Source: Nocardia pseudobrasiliensis NBRC 108224 (lineage in GTDB: Bacteria; Actinomycetota; Actinomycetes; Mycobacteriales; Mycobacteriaceae). Taken from it: a DNA stretch of 64,000 nucleotides. The stretch lies in the NCBI RefSeq assembly GCF_001613105.1, contig NZ_BDBS01000051.1:1-64000 (forward strand). Reading direction: 5' to 3'. Of the stretch, positions 1 to 9,554 are shown piece by piece; positions within the stretch are counted from its first letter, which is position 1; every line of letters starts with the position of its first letter. The notes beneath the pieces are model-generated. The model saw only the letters and a list, made by a program, of their open reading frames with translations, ran no database searches and was not told where the DNA came from. The translations under genes were made by a program, and so were the position numbers.

Positions 1-1252
1 CGCCGCGGGCGCGGGCGGCCTGGGCCCGGCTCGGCGAGTACACCTCGGGCTTGGGCAGGCGCAGCAGTCTGCTGAAGCGTCCGTCCTGTCCGGCGTGCAG
101 CGCCGCGACGGCCTCCGGTTCGTGCCGCGCCGCGCTGGCGATGAGCCCGAACATGAACAGCGTGATCGCCAGCGACGAACCGCCCGCCGAAACCAGCGGC
201 AGCTGCAGACCGGTCACCGGCAGCAGGCCCACCACATAGCCCATATTGATCAGCGCCTGTCCGGTCACCCAGACCGTGGCGGTCGCGGTCATCAGGCGCA
301 GGAACGGATCCACCGACCGGCTCGCGATCCGCAGCCCGGTGTAGACGAACAGCGCGAAAAGCCCTAGTACCAGGGCACATCCGAGGAAGCCGAGTTCCTC
401 GCCGATGATGGCGAAGATGAAGTCGTTGTGCGCGTTGGGCAGATAGCTCCACTTGGCCCGGCTCTGACCCAGCCCGCGTCCCCAGATCCCGCCGTCGGCG
501 AGCGAGAACAGCGCCTGCCTGGCCTGATAGCCGATGCCCTGCGGATCCTCACTGGAATTGAGGAACGCCCGCATGCGATCCGAGCGGTATCCGGCGGTCA
601 GCGCCAACACGCCCGCGGCCACGACGCCGGAGATTCCGATCGTCACGAACAGCCGCACCGGCAGTCCGCCGAACCACAGCAGCGCCGCCAGCACCAGACC
701 CACCGCGATCGTGGTGGACAGATTGGGTTCCAGCACGATCAGCAGACACACCAGCAGACCCGCCGGAACCAGCGGCATGAGAATCTCCCTGTAGGAGGAC
801 TTCTCCGTACGCCGCGCCGCCAGCAGATGCGCACCCCACACGATCAGGGTGACCTTCACGATCTCCGACGGCTGGATCGAGACGAATCCCAGATCGAACC
901 ACCGCCGCGAACCCTGCACGCGCGAACCGATTCCGGGAATCAGCACCAGCACCAGCGCCAGCACCGAGATCGCGAACACCGGAAACGAGATCCGCCGCAG
1001 CATGCGCAGCGGAATCCGCAGCGCCACATAGAACAGCACCACGCCGAGCACCGCGAACGCCGCCTGCTGGATGAACAGCGCATACGCCGATTTGTCGGCC
1101 GTATACGCCTCGACGCTCGACGCCGAGAGCACCATCACCAGCCCGAGCGTGGTGAGCAGGGTGGCGATGGTGACCACCAGGTGGAAATCCGCGAACGGGC
1201 GCGCGAGCCAGGCACCGAACCAGGTGCCGGAGGGCTTGCGCGCCGGGCTCAC
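1..1252 (-). CDS. ftsW: Cell division protein FtsW, lipid II-linked SEDS glycosyltransferase (C-terminus beyond window)
   Basis: Integral membrane SEDS-family protein that polymerises lipid II at the septum together with FtsI. About 417 codons are present; the end of the gene lies off the window edge. It begins with GTG at 1252, whose GTGA overlaps the murD stop, so translation is probably coupled. Many hydrophobic segments are visible, and two family signatures are clear: NAHNDFIFAIIGEELGFLG in the middle and LPVTGLQLPLVSAGGSS near the C-terminal part. The N-terminal SASSVEAY stretch after the first membrane segment is also typical. Position directly after murD matches the standard dcw order (murD-ftsW-murG), so FtsW rather than RodA is confident. 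Confidence 0.95.
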   Translation of the reverse strand, partial: MSPARKPSGTWFGAWLARPFADFHLVVTIATLLTTLGLVMVLSASSVEAYTADKSAYALFIQQAAFAVLGVVLFYVALRIPLRMLRRISFPVFAISVLALVLVLIPGIGSRVQGSRRWFDLGFVSIQPSEIVKVTLIVWGAHLLAARRTEKSSYREILMPLVPAGLLVCLLIVLEPNLSTTIAVGLVLAALLWFGGLPVRLFVTIGISGVVAAGVLALTAGYRSDRMRAFLNSSEDPQGIGYQARQALFSLADGGIWGRGLGQSRAKWSYLPNAHNDFIFAIIGEELGFLGCALVLGLFALFVYTGLRIASRSVDPFLRLMTATATVWVTGQALINMGYVVGLLPVTGLQLPLVSAGGSSLAITLFMFGLIASAARHEPEAVAALHAGQDGRFSRLLRLPKPEVYSPSRAQAARARG

Positions 1253-2739
1253 TGCGGGCTCCCGATATCTCCCTCGTCGAGCGCCTGCACCGCCGCGACG
1301 AAACTGCGTCCCCGGTGGGTGTAGTCGGCGAACATGTCCAGCGACGCCGCGGACGGTGCCAGCAGCACCGTGTCACCGCGTCGGGCGTATCCGGCGGCGA
1401 CGCGGACCGCACGGGCCATCACCGCGTCCGCACTGTCGAATTCGGACGAGAATTCCGCACCCATCCCAGCATCGTCACCCGAAGCCAGCTCGACCACGGG
1501 GACATCGGGCGCGTGTCGCGCCAATGCCGCCGCGAAAATCGGTGCGTCCTGGCCCAACAGCACGACCGCGACGAGTCGTTCGGCGACCTCCTCGACCAGA
1601 TCGTCGATATGCGCGCCCTTGAGCTGACCGCCCGCGATCCACACCACCTGCTGATGGGCCAGGATCGAGGTGCGGGTGGCGTGCGGATTGGTGGCCTTGG
1701 AGTCGTCCACGAATTCCACGCCCGCCAGCTCGCGCACGAACGCCGCGCGATGCGGGCCCACCTTGTGCTCCTGCAGGCCCTCCTTGACGAATTGCGGTGC
1801 CACGTCGATGGATCGGGTCAGCGCGGCCGCGGCGAGTGCGTCGGCGACACCGGCCGGGCCGGGCGGGCTGATATCGCCCACCTCGGCCAGGATGGCGGCC
1901 TTGGTGAAGGCGCGGTCGAGCAGTTTGCCGTCGACCACGCCGAGTTCGCCGTCGGCGGGCACGCCGACGCGGAAACCGACCGTGCGGCGCGCCTTGGACT
2001 TTCGCGCCAGCGCCGCGGCGACCGGATCGTCCAGGCCCACCACGCCGACCCGTCCGGTCAGCGCGCGCGCCTTGGCCGCGGCGTAGGCGTCGAGCCCGCC
2101 GTGCCAATCCAGATGATCCTCGGCCACATTCAGCACCACACCCGCCTCCGGCCGCACCGAGGGCGCCCAGTGCAGCTGGAACGACGACAGCTCCACGGCC
2201 AGAATCTGCGGACCCGGATTGCGCCGCAACGCATCCAGGATCGGCAGCCCGATATTGCCGCAGGCGACGCTGGCGATTCCGGCCGCGCGCAGGATGGCGT
2301 GGGTCATCTGGGTGGTGGTGGTCTTACCGTTGGTTCCAGTGATCACCAGCCATTTGCGCACCGGGCCGTAGAGCCGCGCCTGATCCACCCACCAGGCGAA
2401 TTCGACGTCGCCCCAGACCGGAACGCCCTCGGTGACCGCCGAGACCAGCACCGGCGAATCCGGCCGCCAGCCCGGGCTGGTGATCACCAGCGCGAAGCGG
2501 TCCAGTGCGCCGGGCTCGGCCAACTCGTCACCGGTGGCCGTGGCCAGCCCCAGTTCGGCGGCCTCGGCCATCGCCTTCTCGCCGGCGTCGGTGACCACCG
2601 GACGGGCGCCGATGTCGCGTAGCGGCTCGATCAGCGAGCGACCCGACACCCCCCATCCCGCGACGAGAACGTCACGGCCACGCAGAAATTCGAGCATGGG
2701 CCCCGGAGATCGCAAGGCCCGCGGATTATGTTCGACCAT
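1249..2739 (-). CDS. murD: UDP-N-acetylmuramoylalanine--D-glutamate ligase MurD
   Basis: Cytoplasmic Mur ligase that adds D-glutamate to UDP-MurNAc-L-Ala using ATP. 496 aa from ATG 2739, close to the usual family length. The N-terminal Rossmann-like UDP-binding domain contains VLVAGWGVSGRSL; the ATP-binding P-loop TGTNGKTTT lies around residues 133-141, and the C-terminal ligase domain has DDSKATNPHAT. An alternative ATG at 2697 (MLEFLRGRD) would remove 14 residues; neither start has a strong Shine-Dalgarno, and 2739 is preferred because it lies only 8 nt after mraY. The stop overlaps the ftsW GTG by 4 nt. Confidence 0.95.
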   Translation of the reverse strand: MVEHNPRALRSPGPMLEFLRGRDVLVAGWGVSGRSLIEPLRDIGARPVVTDAGEKAMAEAAELGLATATGDELAEPGALDRFALVITSPGWRPDSPVLVSAVTEGVPVWGDVEFAWWVDQARLYGPVRKWLVITGTNGKTTTTQMTHAILRAAGIASVACGNIGLPILDALRRNPGPQILAVELSSFQLHWAPSVRPEAGVVLNVAEDHLDWHGGLDAYAAAKARALTGRVGVVGLDDPVAAALARKSKARRTVGFRVGVPADGELGVVDGKLLDRAFTKAAILAEVGDISPPGPAGVADALAAAALTRSIDVAPQFVKEGLQEHKVGPHRAAFVRELAGVEFVDDSKATNPHATRTSILAHQQVVWIAGGQLKGAHIDDLVEEVAERLVAVVLLGQDAPIFAAALARHAPDVPVVELASGDDAGMGAEFSSEFDSADAVMARAVRVAAGYARRGDTVLLAPSAASLDMFADYTHRGRSFVAAVQALDEGDIGSPQ

Positions 2740-2747
2740 CGCTGCTG

Positions 2748-3824
2748 TTACCCGACCTGAGAGAGGTATTCGCTGTAGAACAAGCCCAGTCCGACCGCCG
2801 AGGCGATGCCGGCCAGCAACCAGAACCTGATGATCACCGTAGTCTCGGCCCATTTGCTGAGTTCGAAGTGATGGTGGAAGGGCGCCATCTTGAACAACCG
2901 ATTGCGTGTGGTCCGGAAGACCGCCACCTGCAACACCACCGACACGGTCTCGGCGACGAACAGCGCGCCGATCACGATCATCAGCAGTTCGGTGCGGGTG
3001 GTGATGGACAGTCCGGCGATCAGGCCGCCGAGGGCCAGCGAGCCGGTATCGCCCATGAAGATCTTCGCGGGAGCCGCGTTCCACCACAGGAATCCGACGC
3101 ACGCCGCCGCACCCGCCGCGCACACCAGCGCGAGATCCAGCGGATCGCGCACGTTGTAGCAACCGGCCTCGGCCTTGACCTCGCAGGCGTGGTAGTACTG
3201 CCAGAACGTGATGATCACGTAGGCGCCCAGCACCAGACTCATCGAACCCGCGGCCAGACCGTCGAGTCCGTCGGTCAGATTCACCGCATTCGACCACGCG
3301 ACCACGACCAGGCAGACGAAGGCCAGGAAGATGATCACGCTCATCGAGACGGTGTTGATATCGCGGACGTAGGACAGATGCCTGCTGGCCGGAGTTCGCC
3401 CGCCCGCGCCCGGGAATTGCAGCGCCAGAACGCCGAAGACGATCGCCGAGGTCAACTGGCCGATGTATTTACCCGCGGCGGTGAGGCCGAGATTGCGCTG
3501 CTTGCGGATCTTGATGAAGTCGTCGACGAAGCCGACCGCGCCCAGCGAGGTCGCCAGGCCGAGCACCAGCAGCGCCGAAACCGACGGGCCCTCGGCGCGG
3601 TAGCCGATGCCGATCAGATGTGAGCCCAGATAGCCGGCCCACATACCGATCAGGATGGCCACGCCGCCCATGGTCGGGGTGCCGCGCTTGGCCTTGTGGC
3701 TCTCCGGGCCGTCGATGCGGATCTCCTGGCCGAAGCCGCGACGGGCGAACATGCGAATCAGCAGCGGCGTCAACAGGATCGATACCGCGAGCGCGATACC
3801 CGCGGCGAACAGGATCTGTCTCAT
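2748..3824 (-). CDS. mraY: Phospho-N-acetylmuramoyl-pentapeptide transferase MraY
   Basis: Membrane enzyme that moves phospho-MurNAc-pentapeptide from UDP to undecaprenyl phosphate, forming lipid I. 358 aa with about ten hydrophobic segments. Diagnostic motifs are [12 protein letters not shown] with the catalytic Asp pair, [22 protein letters not shown] and the HHHFE motif near the C-terminus, all in the expected order. The ATG at 3824 overlaps the murF stop by the sequence ATGA, so it is translationally coupled to murF; murD follows after 8 nt. Confidence 0.96.
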   Translation of the reverse strand: MRQILFAAGIALAVSILLTPLLIRMFARRGFGQEIRIDGPESHKAKRGTPTMGGVAILIGMWAGYLGSHLIGIGYRAEGPSVSALLVLGLATSLGAVGFVDDFIKIRKQRNLGLTAAGKYIGQLTSAIVFGVLALQFPGAGGRTPASRHLSYVRDINTVSMSVIIFLAFVCLVVVAWSNAVNLTDGLDGLAAGSMSLVLGAYVIITFWQYYHACEVKAEAGCYNVRDPLDLALVCAAGAAACVGFLWWNAAPAKIFMGDTGSLALGGLIAGLSITTRTELLMIVIGALFVAETVSVVLQVAVFRTTRNRLFKMAPFHHHFELSKWAETTVIIRFWLLAGIASAVGLGLFYSEYLSQVG

Positions 3825-5392
3825 CGGGCGTCCTCCGTGCTCGATGACGACGCCTGCGGGCTCTCCACGGTTGCGCGGGCTGCCGCCTCCGAGCCTGACG
3901 CGGACGTCGCGGCTCCGATCAGATGCTGGGCCACCGCCCACAGACCGATGGAGTTCGACGCCTTCACCAGCACCACGTCATCGGCGGCCAGTTCGTCGTC
4001 CAGCAGAGCGATCGCGGCGGCGATATCGGGAACCAGCACCGACTCCTCGCCCCACGAACCCTCCATGACCGCGCCCTGATGCATACCGCGCGACGGACGC
4101 CCGGTACCGACGACGATCAGCCGGTCGACGTCCAGCCGCACCGCCAGTCGGCCGATGCGATCGTGTTCGACCACCGATTCCTCGCCCAGTTCGGCCATTT
4201 CGCCGAGCACCGCCCAGCTGCGCCGCGGGCGCTCACCGGCCTTGGACATGGTGACCAGGGCCTTGAGCGCGGCGCGCATGGAATCCGGGTTGGCGTTGTA
4301 GGAGTCGTTGATCACCGTGACGCCGTCGGCGCGGGTACGCACATCCATGCGGTGAGCCGAGGCCACCGTCGCACCCGACAGCGCCGCGGCGACGGTCTCG
4401 AGATCCGCGCCGCACTCCAGCGCGACCGCGGCGGCGGACAGGGCGTTGCCGACCTGGTGCTCACCGTGCACGGCCAGCTGGACGGCCACGCTGGAACCCT
4501 TGGCAGACAAGGTGAATCGCGCCCGCGCCGCCTCGTCGAGGACGATATCGGTCGCCCGCACATCGGCGGATTCGGCCTGCCCGACGGTCACCACCCGCGC
4601 CGCGGTCCGCGCGGCCATCGCCGCGACATTCGAATCGTCGGCATTGAGCACCGCGACCCCAACGGCCGGAAGCGCCTCCACCAGTTCACCTTTGGCCTGC
4701 GCGATGGCCTCCCGACTCCCGAACTCGCCCAGATGCGCGGTCCCGACATTGAGCACCACACCGATTCGCGGCGGCGCGACCTCGGTGAGCGCCTTGATAT
4801 GCCCATGCCCCCGAGCCGACAACTCCAACACCAGAAACCGCGTCTCGGTGGTGGCCCGCAACGCGGTCCACGGATGCCCGATCTCATTGTTGAACGACCC
4901 CGGCGGCGCCACCACCGGCCCCAACGGAGCCAGCACCCCCGCCAGCAAATCCTTGGTCGAAGTCTTCCCCGACGACCCGGTAATCCCGATAACGATCAGC
5001 CCACCCTCAACCAGCCGATCCACCACAACCCGAGCCAATTTCCCCAGCGCAGCCAGAACCGCCGCACCGGAACCATCGGTGTCGTGAGCCAACGCATAAG
5101 CCGTGCTGTCCGGCGAGATCTCCTGCTTCCCGCCGGGGAACGGTTCCACCACGATCGCGGGCACGCCCAGCGGGCGGGCGGCCAGGACGGCTACCGCGCC
5201 CGCCGCGATCGCGGCGGCGGCGTAGTCGTGGCCGTCGACTCGTTCACCCGGCAGCGCCAGGAACAGGCCGCCGGGTTCGATTCGGCGCGAGTCGAATTCG
5301 ACCGCACCGGTCACCGTCACCGCGGGATCGGGCACATCGTGCAGCGTTCCGCCGACGACATCCGCAATCTCCCGCAGGGTCATTTCGATCAT
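3821..5392 (-). CDS. murF: UDP-MurNAc-tripeptide--D-alanyl-D-alanine ligase MurF
   Basis: ATP-dependent ligase that completes the stem pentapeptide by adding D-Ala-D-Ala. 523 aa; the P-loop ITGSSGKTS is at about residues 138-146, and the central domain contains [11 protein letters not shown], typical of MurF. The C-terminus ends in a Ser/Ala-rich tail that is longer than usual. Start ATG 5392 overlaps the murE stop in an ATGA; an in-frame ATG three codons later (MTLREIAD) is possible. The gene overlaps mraY in the same way, so murE-murF-mraY are one coupled unit. Confidence 0.95.
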   Translation of the reverse strand: MIEMTLREIADVVGGTLHDVPDPAVTVTGAVEFDSRRIEPGGLFLALPGERVDGHDYAAAAIAAGAVAVLAARPLGVPAIVVEPFPGGKQEISPDSTAYALAHDTDGSGAAVLAALGKLARVVVDRLVEGGLIVIGITGSSGKTSTKDLLAGVLAPLGPVVAPPGSFNNEIGHPWTALRATTETRFLVLELSARGHGHIKALTEVAPPRIGVVLNVGTAHLGEFGSREAIAQAKGELVEALPAVGVAVLNADDSNVAAMAARTAARVVTVGQAESADVRATDIVLDEAARARFTLSAKGSSVAVQLAVHGEHQVGNALSAAAVALECGADLETVAAALSGATVASAHRMDVRTRADGVTVINDSYNANPDSMRAALKALVTMSKAGERPRRSWAVLGEMAELGEESVVEHDRIGRLAVRLDVDRLIVVGTGRPSRGMHQGAVMEGSWGEESVLVPDIAAAIALLDDELAADDVVLVKASNSIGLWAVAQHLIGAATSASGSEAAARATVESPQASSSSTEDAR

Positions 5393-6978
5393 GAAACCGT
5401 CAGGTCCTTCGTTTTCCGAGAGAGGGCCTCCGCCAGCACCTCGCGGTCGTCGAACGGATACTTCACACCCGTAATCTCCTGCCCCGTCTCGTGCCCCTTG
5501 CCGGCCACCAGCACCACGTCACCGGACTGGGCCCAGTCGACGGCCGCGGCGATGGCATCGGCGCGATCACCGATCTCGGCGACCTCGCCGCGTTCGGACT
5601 CCGCGATGCCCAGCGCGCCCGCGCGGATCGCCGACCGAATGGTCGCCGGATCCTCGCCGCGCGGATTGTCGTCGGTGATGATCAGCAGATCGGCCCCGCG
5701 CGCGGCCGCCGCGCCCATCAGTGGTCGCTTACCGGAATCGCGGTCACCGCCGGCGCCCACCACCACGGCCAGGCGACCGCCCGTCTCCTTCAGATGGACG
5801 CGCAGCGTCGCGATCACCGATTCGACGGCCTCGGGCTTGTGCGCGTAGTCGACCACGGCCAGGAAATCCTGACCGCGATCCACCCGCTGCATCCGGCCCG
5901 GTACGTCGACGTCGGCCAGTGCGGCCGCCGCGGTCTGGGCGGACACGCCCGCCGTCGCGCACACCGCCACCGCCAACAGCCCGTTGGCGACGTTGTAGTC
6001 ACCCGGAAGCCGCAGGCGCACATCGACTTTCACATCCGGCCCGGTAGCGGTGAACTCCTGGCCGCCGCCGGGCAGCGACACCACGTCGCCGACCGACCAG
6101 TCGGGCTCGGCCTCGCCGGTCGGGCTCGGCACGGTCGCCACGGTGGTCACCGGCGTGCGGCCGCTGATTTCGCGGACCAGACGCTGCCCCCAGGGCTTAT
6201 CGATACAGATCACGCTGACGGCCGCCGCCACCGGTGACTCCGGCTCGAACAGCCGCCGCTTGGCCGCGAAGTAGTCCTCGAAGTCGGCGTGGAAATCCAA
6301 ATGATCCTGCGACAGATTCGTGAACGCGCCCACCGCGAAATGCACACCGTCCACGCGCCCCAACGCGAGCGCGTGGCTGGACACCTCCATCACCACCGCC
6401 TGCACACCCTGTTCGACCATCAGTGCGAACATCGCGTGCAGCTGCGGCGCCTCGGGGGTGGTCAGCGCGCTGGGCACCCGCTGTCCGCCGATGCGGGTCT
6501 CGATGGTGCCGATCAACGCGGTCGACAGCCCGCCCGCGGCCAACCCGGCCTCGATCAGATACGACGTGGTGGTCTTGCCGGACGTGCCGGTGATACCGAT
6601 CACCTGCAGCTGCCGCGACGGCTCGCCGTAGCTGATCGCGGAGATCTCGCCCAGCACCGCGCGCGGATCGTCGTGCACCAGCACCGGAACGTCCAGATCG
6701 CCGATCAGCTCCGCCCCGGCCTGGTCGGTGAGTACGGCCACCGCACCCCGCGCGACGGCATCGCGGGCGAATCGCGCGCCGTGCGCCCGCGCCCCGGCCA
6801 ATCCGGCGAACAGATCCCCGGGCTGCACGGCATTGGATCGCTGCTCGACGCCGGTGATGGTGACGTCACCGATTTCGCCCGCGCTCGGGCGAATACCCGT
6901 GCGCTCGACGAGGGTCCGCAGGGCTGTGGTCGGCGGCACGGCCGGACGCAGCACCTGCGGGGTGGGCTGCACGGGCAC
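5389..6978 (-). CDS. murE: UDP-MurNAc-dipeptide--meso-2,6-diaminopimelate ligase MurE
   Basis: Adds the third stem residue to UDP-MurNAc-L-Ala-D-Glu. The motif DNPR at about residues 437-440 is the determinant for meso-diaminopimelate, so the peptidoglycan is of the DAP type expected for mycolic-acid bacteria. P-loop ITGTSGKTT at about 129-137. The reading frame is open further upstream, but the start is set at GTG 6978 because AAAGGAG stands 4 nt before it; that gives 529 aa. About 156 nt separate it from ftsI. The stop overlaps murF (ATGA). Confidence 0.94.
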   Translation of the reverse strand: MPVQPTPQVLRPAVPPTTALRTLVERTGIRPSAGEIGDVTITGVEQRSNAVQPGDLFAGLAGARAHGARFARDAVARGAVAVLTDQAGAELIGDLDVPVLVHDDPRAVLGEISAISYGEPSRQLQVIGITGTSGKTTTSYLIEAGLAAGGLSTALIGTIETRIGGQRVPSALTTPEAPQLHAMFALMVEQGVQAVVMEVSSHALALGRVDGVHFAVGAFTNLSQDHLDFHADFEDYFAAKRRLFEPESPVAAAVSVICIDKPWGQRLVREISGRTPVTTVATVPSPTGEAEPDWSVGDVVSLPGGGQEFTATGPDVKVDVRLRLPGDYNVANGLLAVAVCATAGVSAQTAAAALADVDVPGRMQRVDRGQDFLAVVDYAHKPEAVESVIATLRVHLKETGGRLAVVVGAGGDRDSGKRPLMGAAAARGADLLIITDDNPRGEDPATIRSAIRAGALGIAESERGEVAEIGDRADAIAAAVDWAQSGDVVLVAGKGHETGQEITGVKYPFDDREVLAEALSRKTKDLTVS

Positions 6979-7134
6979 GAAGCTCCTTTCGATGAAACGA
7001 CGGTTCCGGTTCGACGGTTCCGGCAAAAACGGATTCGGATCGACGAGTCAGGTTACCGACGCCCGATCACGGCCGGACAACGCGCCTGGCGAGAATTCCC
7101 GTCGGCCCCGATCGGGCCTGATGGTCGCACCCGT

Positions 7135-9027
7135 TCAATCGGCCTGCAACACCAGACGCGGCGCGGGCGGCGACGGCGGAATCCGATCGCGTTGCAGCGC
7201 CCAGGACGCGATGCTGTGGAACAGCGGCGCCGCGGACTGCCCACCGCTGCCGTCGGAACTGCGCAGCGGGGCGTTCATCATGATGCCGATGACGTAGCGC
7301 GGATTGTCCGCCGGCGCGATTCCGGCGAAGGTGATCCAGTAGCGGTCGTTGGAGTAGCAGCGGCATGACCTATCGATCTGCTGAGCCGTACCGGTCTTCC
7401 CGGCGATCTGATAGCCGTCGATCGCGGCCGAGGGTCCGGTGCCGGTCTGACCCGAATTCATCGGATCGCGCTGCACCACGGACTGGAACATCGAACGCAG
7501 TGTGCGGGCGGTTTGCGGGCTGACGACGCGGACGCCGTCGGGCTGCGATTCCTGATGGCGATCGCCCTTGGGGTCGACCGTATCCTTCACGATCCGGGGC
7601 GGAATGCGCACGCCGTCGTTGGCGATGGCCTGGTACATCCCCGTCATCTGGAGCAGGGTCATCGAAAGACCCTGGCCGATGGGCAGATTGGCGAAGGTGG
7701 ATCCGGACCATTGATCCCGCGGCGGCACAATACCCGCGCTCTCGCCCGGCAGGCCGACGTTCGAGCGCTGGCCGAGACCGAATCGCCGCAGCATATCGGC
7801 ATAGCGGTCCTCACCGACGCGCTGCGCGAGCATGAGCGTGCCGACATTCGAGGAGTGACCGAATATGCCGGTCGTGGTGAACGGCACCGTGCCGTGCTGC
7901 CACGCGTCGCTGACGTCCACGCCGCCCATATGAATGCTGCCGGGCACCTGCAGCACCTCGTTCGGATTGGTCAGACCGTATTCGATCGCCGCGGAGGCGG
8001 TCACGATCTTGTTGACCGAGCCGGGTTCGAAGGCATCGGTCACCGAACGGTTGCCCATCTGGTTCGGATCCCAATGTTTCGGTCCCAGATCGGGATTGAA
8101 GGTGTTGTCGTTGGCCATGGCGAGCACCTGCGCGGTATGCGCGTCGAGCACCACCGCCGAGACGTCCTCGGCGCCCGACATCTCCTTGGCCTGCTGCACC
8201 TGCTGCTGCACGTAGTACTGCAGATCGGAGTCGAGGGTGAGCTCCACGTTCGAACCGTTCACCGCCGGCTGGCGGTCGCGCTCGCTACCCGGGATGACCG
8301 CGCCGTCGGAACCCTTGTCGTAGGTGTGCGAACCGTCGGTACCGGCCAGCACCGAATCCATCGCGGACTCCAGGCCGAGCTGACCGTGCCCGTCCCAGCC
8401 GGTCGCGCCCGTGACATTCGCGGCCAGCGCTCCGCCCGGATGCACCCGCGACGGCTCGTCGTCCGCGCCCACCTCCGGGAACTGATCGAGTATGTCGGCC
8501 GCGACCCGCGCGTCCACATTGCGCGCCAGATAGACGAAGGTGTCGTCACTGCGCAACTTGCCGAGCAGCTCGTTCTCCGCGGGCGCGTCCTTGCCGAGCT
8601 TCTCGTGCACGACCTTGGCGATGGCCTTCAACCGCTCGTCGGGATCGACCGCCTTATCGCTTTTGGCCCGCGCCTGCGCCAACTGCTTACGCACGATAAC
8701 CGGCTGGAAATGCAGCGATTTCGTCGCGATGCTGAACGCGAACGGCTTCCCGTTGCGATCGGTCAATGCCCCGCGCAACGCGTGATCGGCCTGCCGCACG
8801 GTCCGCTGATTGGCCGCCTCCGCCGACAGCGTGGGCGCCGAAATGGTCTGAATCCACAACAACTGCGCCGCCACCACCAACAGCGCCACCAACATCACAA
8901 CTCGCCCCACCCCGAATCGCAGCCGAAACCCACCCGCACCCTTCCCCCGCTTCTTCGGCCGAGCCCGGGGCCGCCCCGCCTTCCCCACCCGCCCCCGCTG
9001 CGAAACCCCACTCCGCCCAGCCATCAT
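7135..9027 (-). CDS. ftsI: Septal peptidoglycan transpeptidase FtsI (PBP3, class B)
   Basis: Class B penicillin-binding protein that cross-links septal peptidoglycan as partner of FtsW; mycobacterial name pbpB. 630 aa: a basic cytoplasmic N-terminus, one membrane anchor near residues 40-60, the dimerisation domain, then the transpeptidase. Catalytic motifs: SVNK with the nucleophile Ser337, SSN at 392-394, and KTGT beginning at Lys544. A CRCYSND loop follows the KTGT motif, so there are two Cys beside the active site. Two ATGs stand in tandem (9027 and 9024); the stop of the small upstream frame overlaps 9024-9027 as ATGA. Confidence 0.95.
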   Translation of the reverse strand: MMAGRSGVSQRGRVGKAGRPRARPKKRGKGAGGFRLRFGVGRVVMLVALLVVAAQLLWIQTISAPTLSAEAANQRTVRQADHALRGALTDRNGKPFAFSIATKSLHFQPVIVRKQLAQARAKSDKAVDPDERLKAIAKVVHEKLGKDAPAENELLGKLRSDDTFVYLARNVDARVAADILDQFPEVGADDEPSRVHPGGALAANVTGATGWDGHGQLGLESAMDSVLAGTDGSHTYDKGSDGAVIPGSERDRQPAVNGSNVELTLDSDLQYYVQQQVQQAKEMSGAEDVSAVVLDAHTAQVLAMANDNTFNPDLGPKHWDPNQMGNRSVTDAFEPGSVNKIVTASAAIEYGLTNPNEVLQVPGSIHMGGVDVSDAWQHGTVPFTTTGIFGHSSNVGTLMLAQRVGEDRYADMLRRFGLGQRSNVGLPGESAGIVPPRDQWSGSTFANLPIGQGLSMTLLQMTGMYQAIANDGVRIPPRIVKDTVDPKGDRHQESQPDGVRVVSPQTARTLRSMFQSVVQRDPMNSGQTGTGPSAAIDGYQIAGKTGTAQQIDRSCRCYSNDRYWITFAGIAPADNPRYVIGIMMNAPLRSSDGSGGQSAAPLFHSIASWALQRDRIPPSPPAPRLVLQAD

Positions 9028-9554
9028 CGCCCGCTCTCAACCGCACCCGGCGCGAAGCAACGAACCGCCTGCCCGCCTCCCGACACGTCTCGGTGTGTGA
9101 GCCGCCCGCCGCGATCGAACTCGGTCCGCGCAGAACCGACCGTGCTGGCCATCGGCCCACTCCAGTGGGCGGTGAAAACGCCTGCGACGCTGCGTGTGGC
9201 CGCCAACATCCGGTTGCCACACGGCGAGCAACTCCGCTGTGCCGCTTCCGCTCGAAGCTCGCCCAAGATCGAACTCGCGCCGCTCCCGGTTCCGGCCGTT
9301 TGCCGGTCCGCTCGTTCGTACGCGGATTCCATGGCGCGCACCTGCTTTCGCAGCATCGGCACGATCTCGCCCAGCGGCAGCATGGGGAAGTCGTTGGGCG
9401 CGGAGGCGAAGCTCGGCCGCGAGCTGTGCGGCGCACCGCCTCGACCTGGAAATTCGGCTGTAAGGGCCGGAAATGTCGCGTGCCCACCACCCCAGGGCGT
9501 GGTGGGACCGGTTGCGGGGCCGAATGATTCGGCTGCGTTCGGGCTCGGGGTCAC
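9024..9554 (-). CDS. Unrecognised small protein between the ftsL-like gene and ftsI
   Basis: A 176-codon frame that fills the otherwise empty 520 nt between the ftsL-like gene and ftsI. Both junctions are ATGA overlaps: its ATG overlaps the ftsL-like stop and its stop overlaps the ftsI start, a pattern repeated by authentic genes in this operon. The middle (about residues 45-100) has strong GC-third-position codon use and a helical, charged character with LPLGEIVPMLRKQVRAMESA; the ends are low-complexity Gly/Pro/Ser. No family is recognised and no membrane segment is visible. It may instead be a non-coding spacer with a chance open frame. Confidence 0.42.
   Translation of the reverse strand: MTPSPNAAESFGPATGPTTPWGGGHATFPALTAEFPGRGGAPHSSRPSFASAPNDFPMLPLGEIVPMLRKQVRAMESAYERADRQTAGTGSGASSILGELRAEAAQRSCSPCGNRMLAATRSVAGVFTAHWSGPMASTVGSARTEFDRGGRLTHRDVSGGGQAVRCFAPGAVESGR

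Noticed and set aside
3923-5848. 641-codon open frame on the plus strand across murF and murE
   Set aside because: It is the antisense shadow of two certain Mur ligase genes; His/Arg/Gln-rich translation with no family features, caused by high GC third positions.
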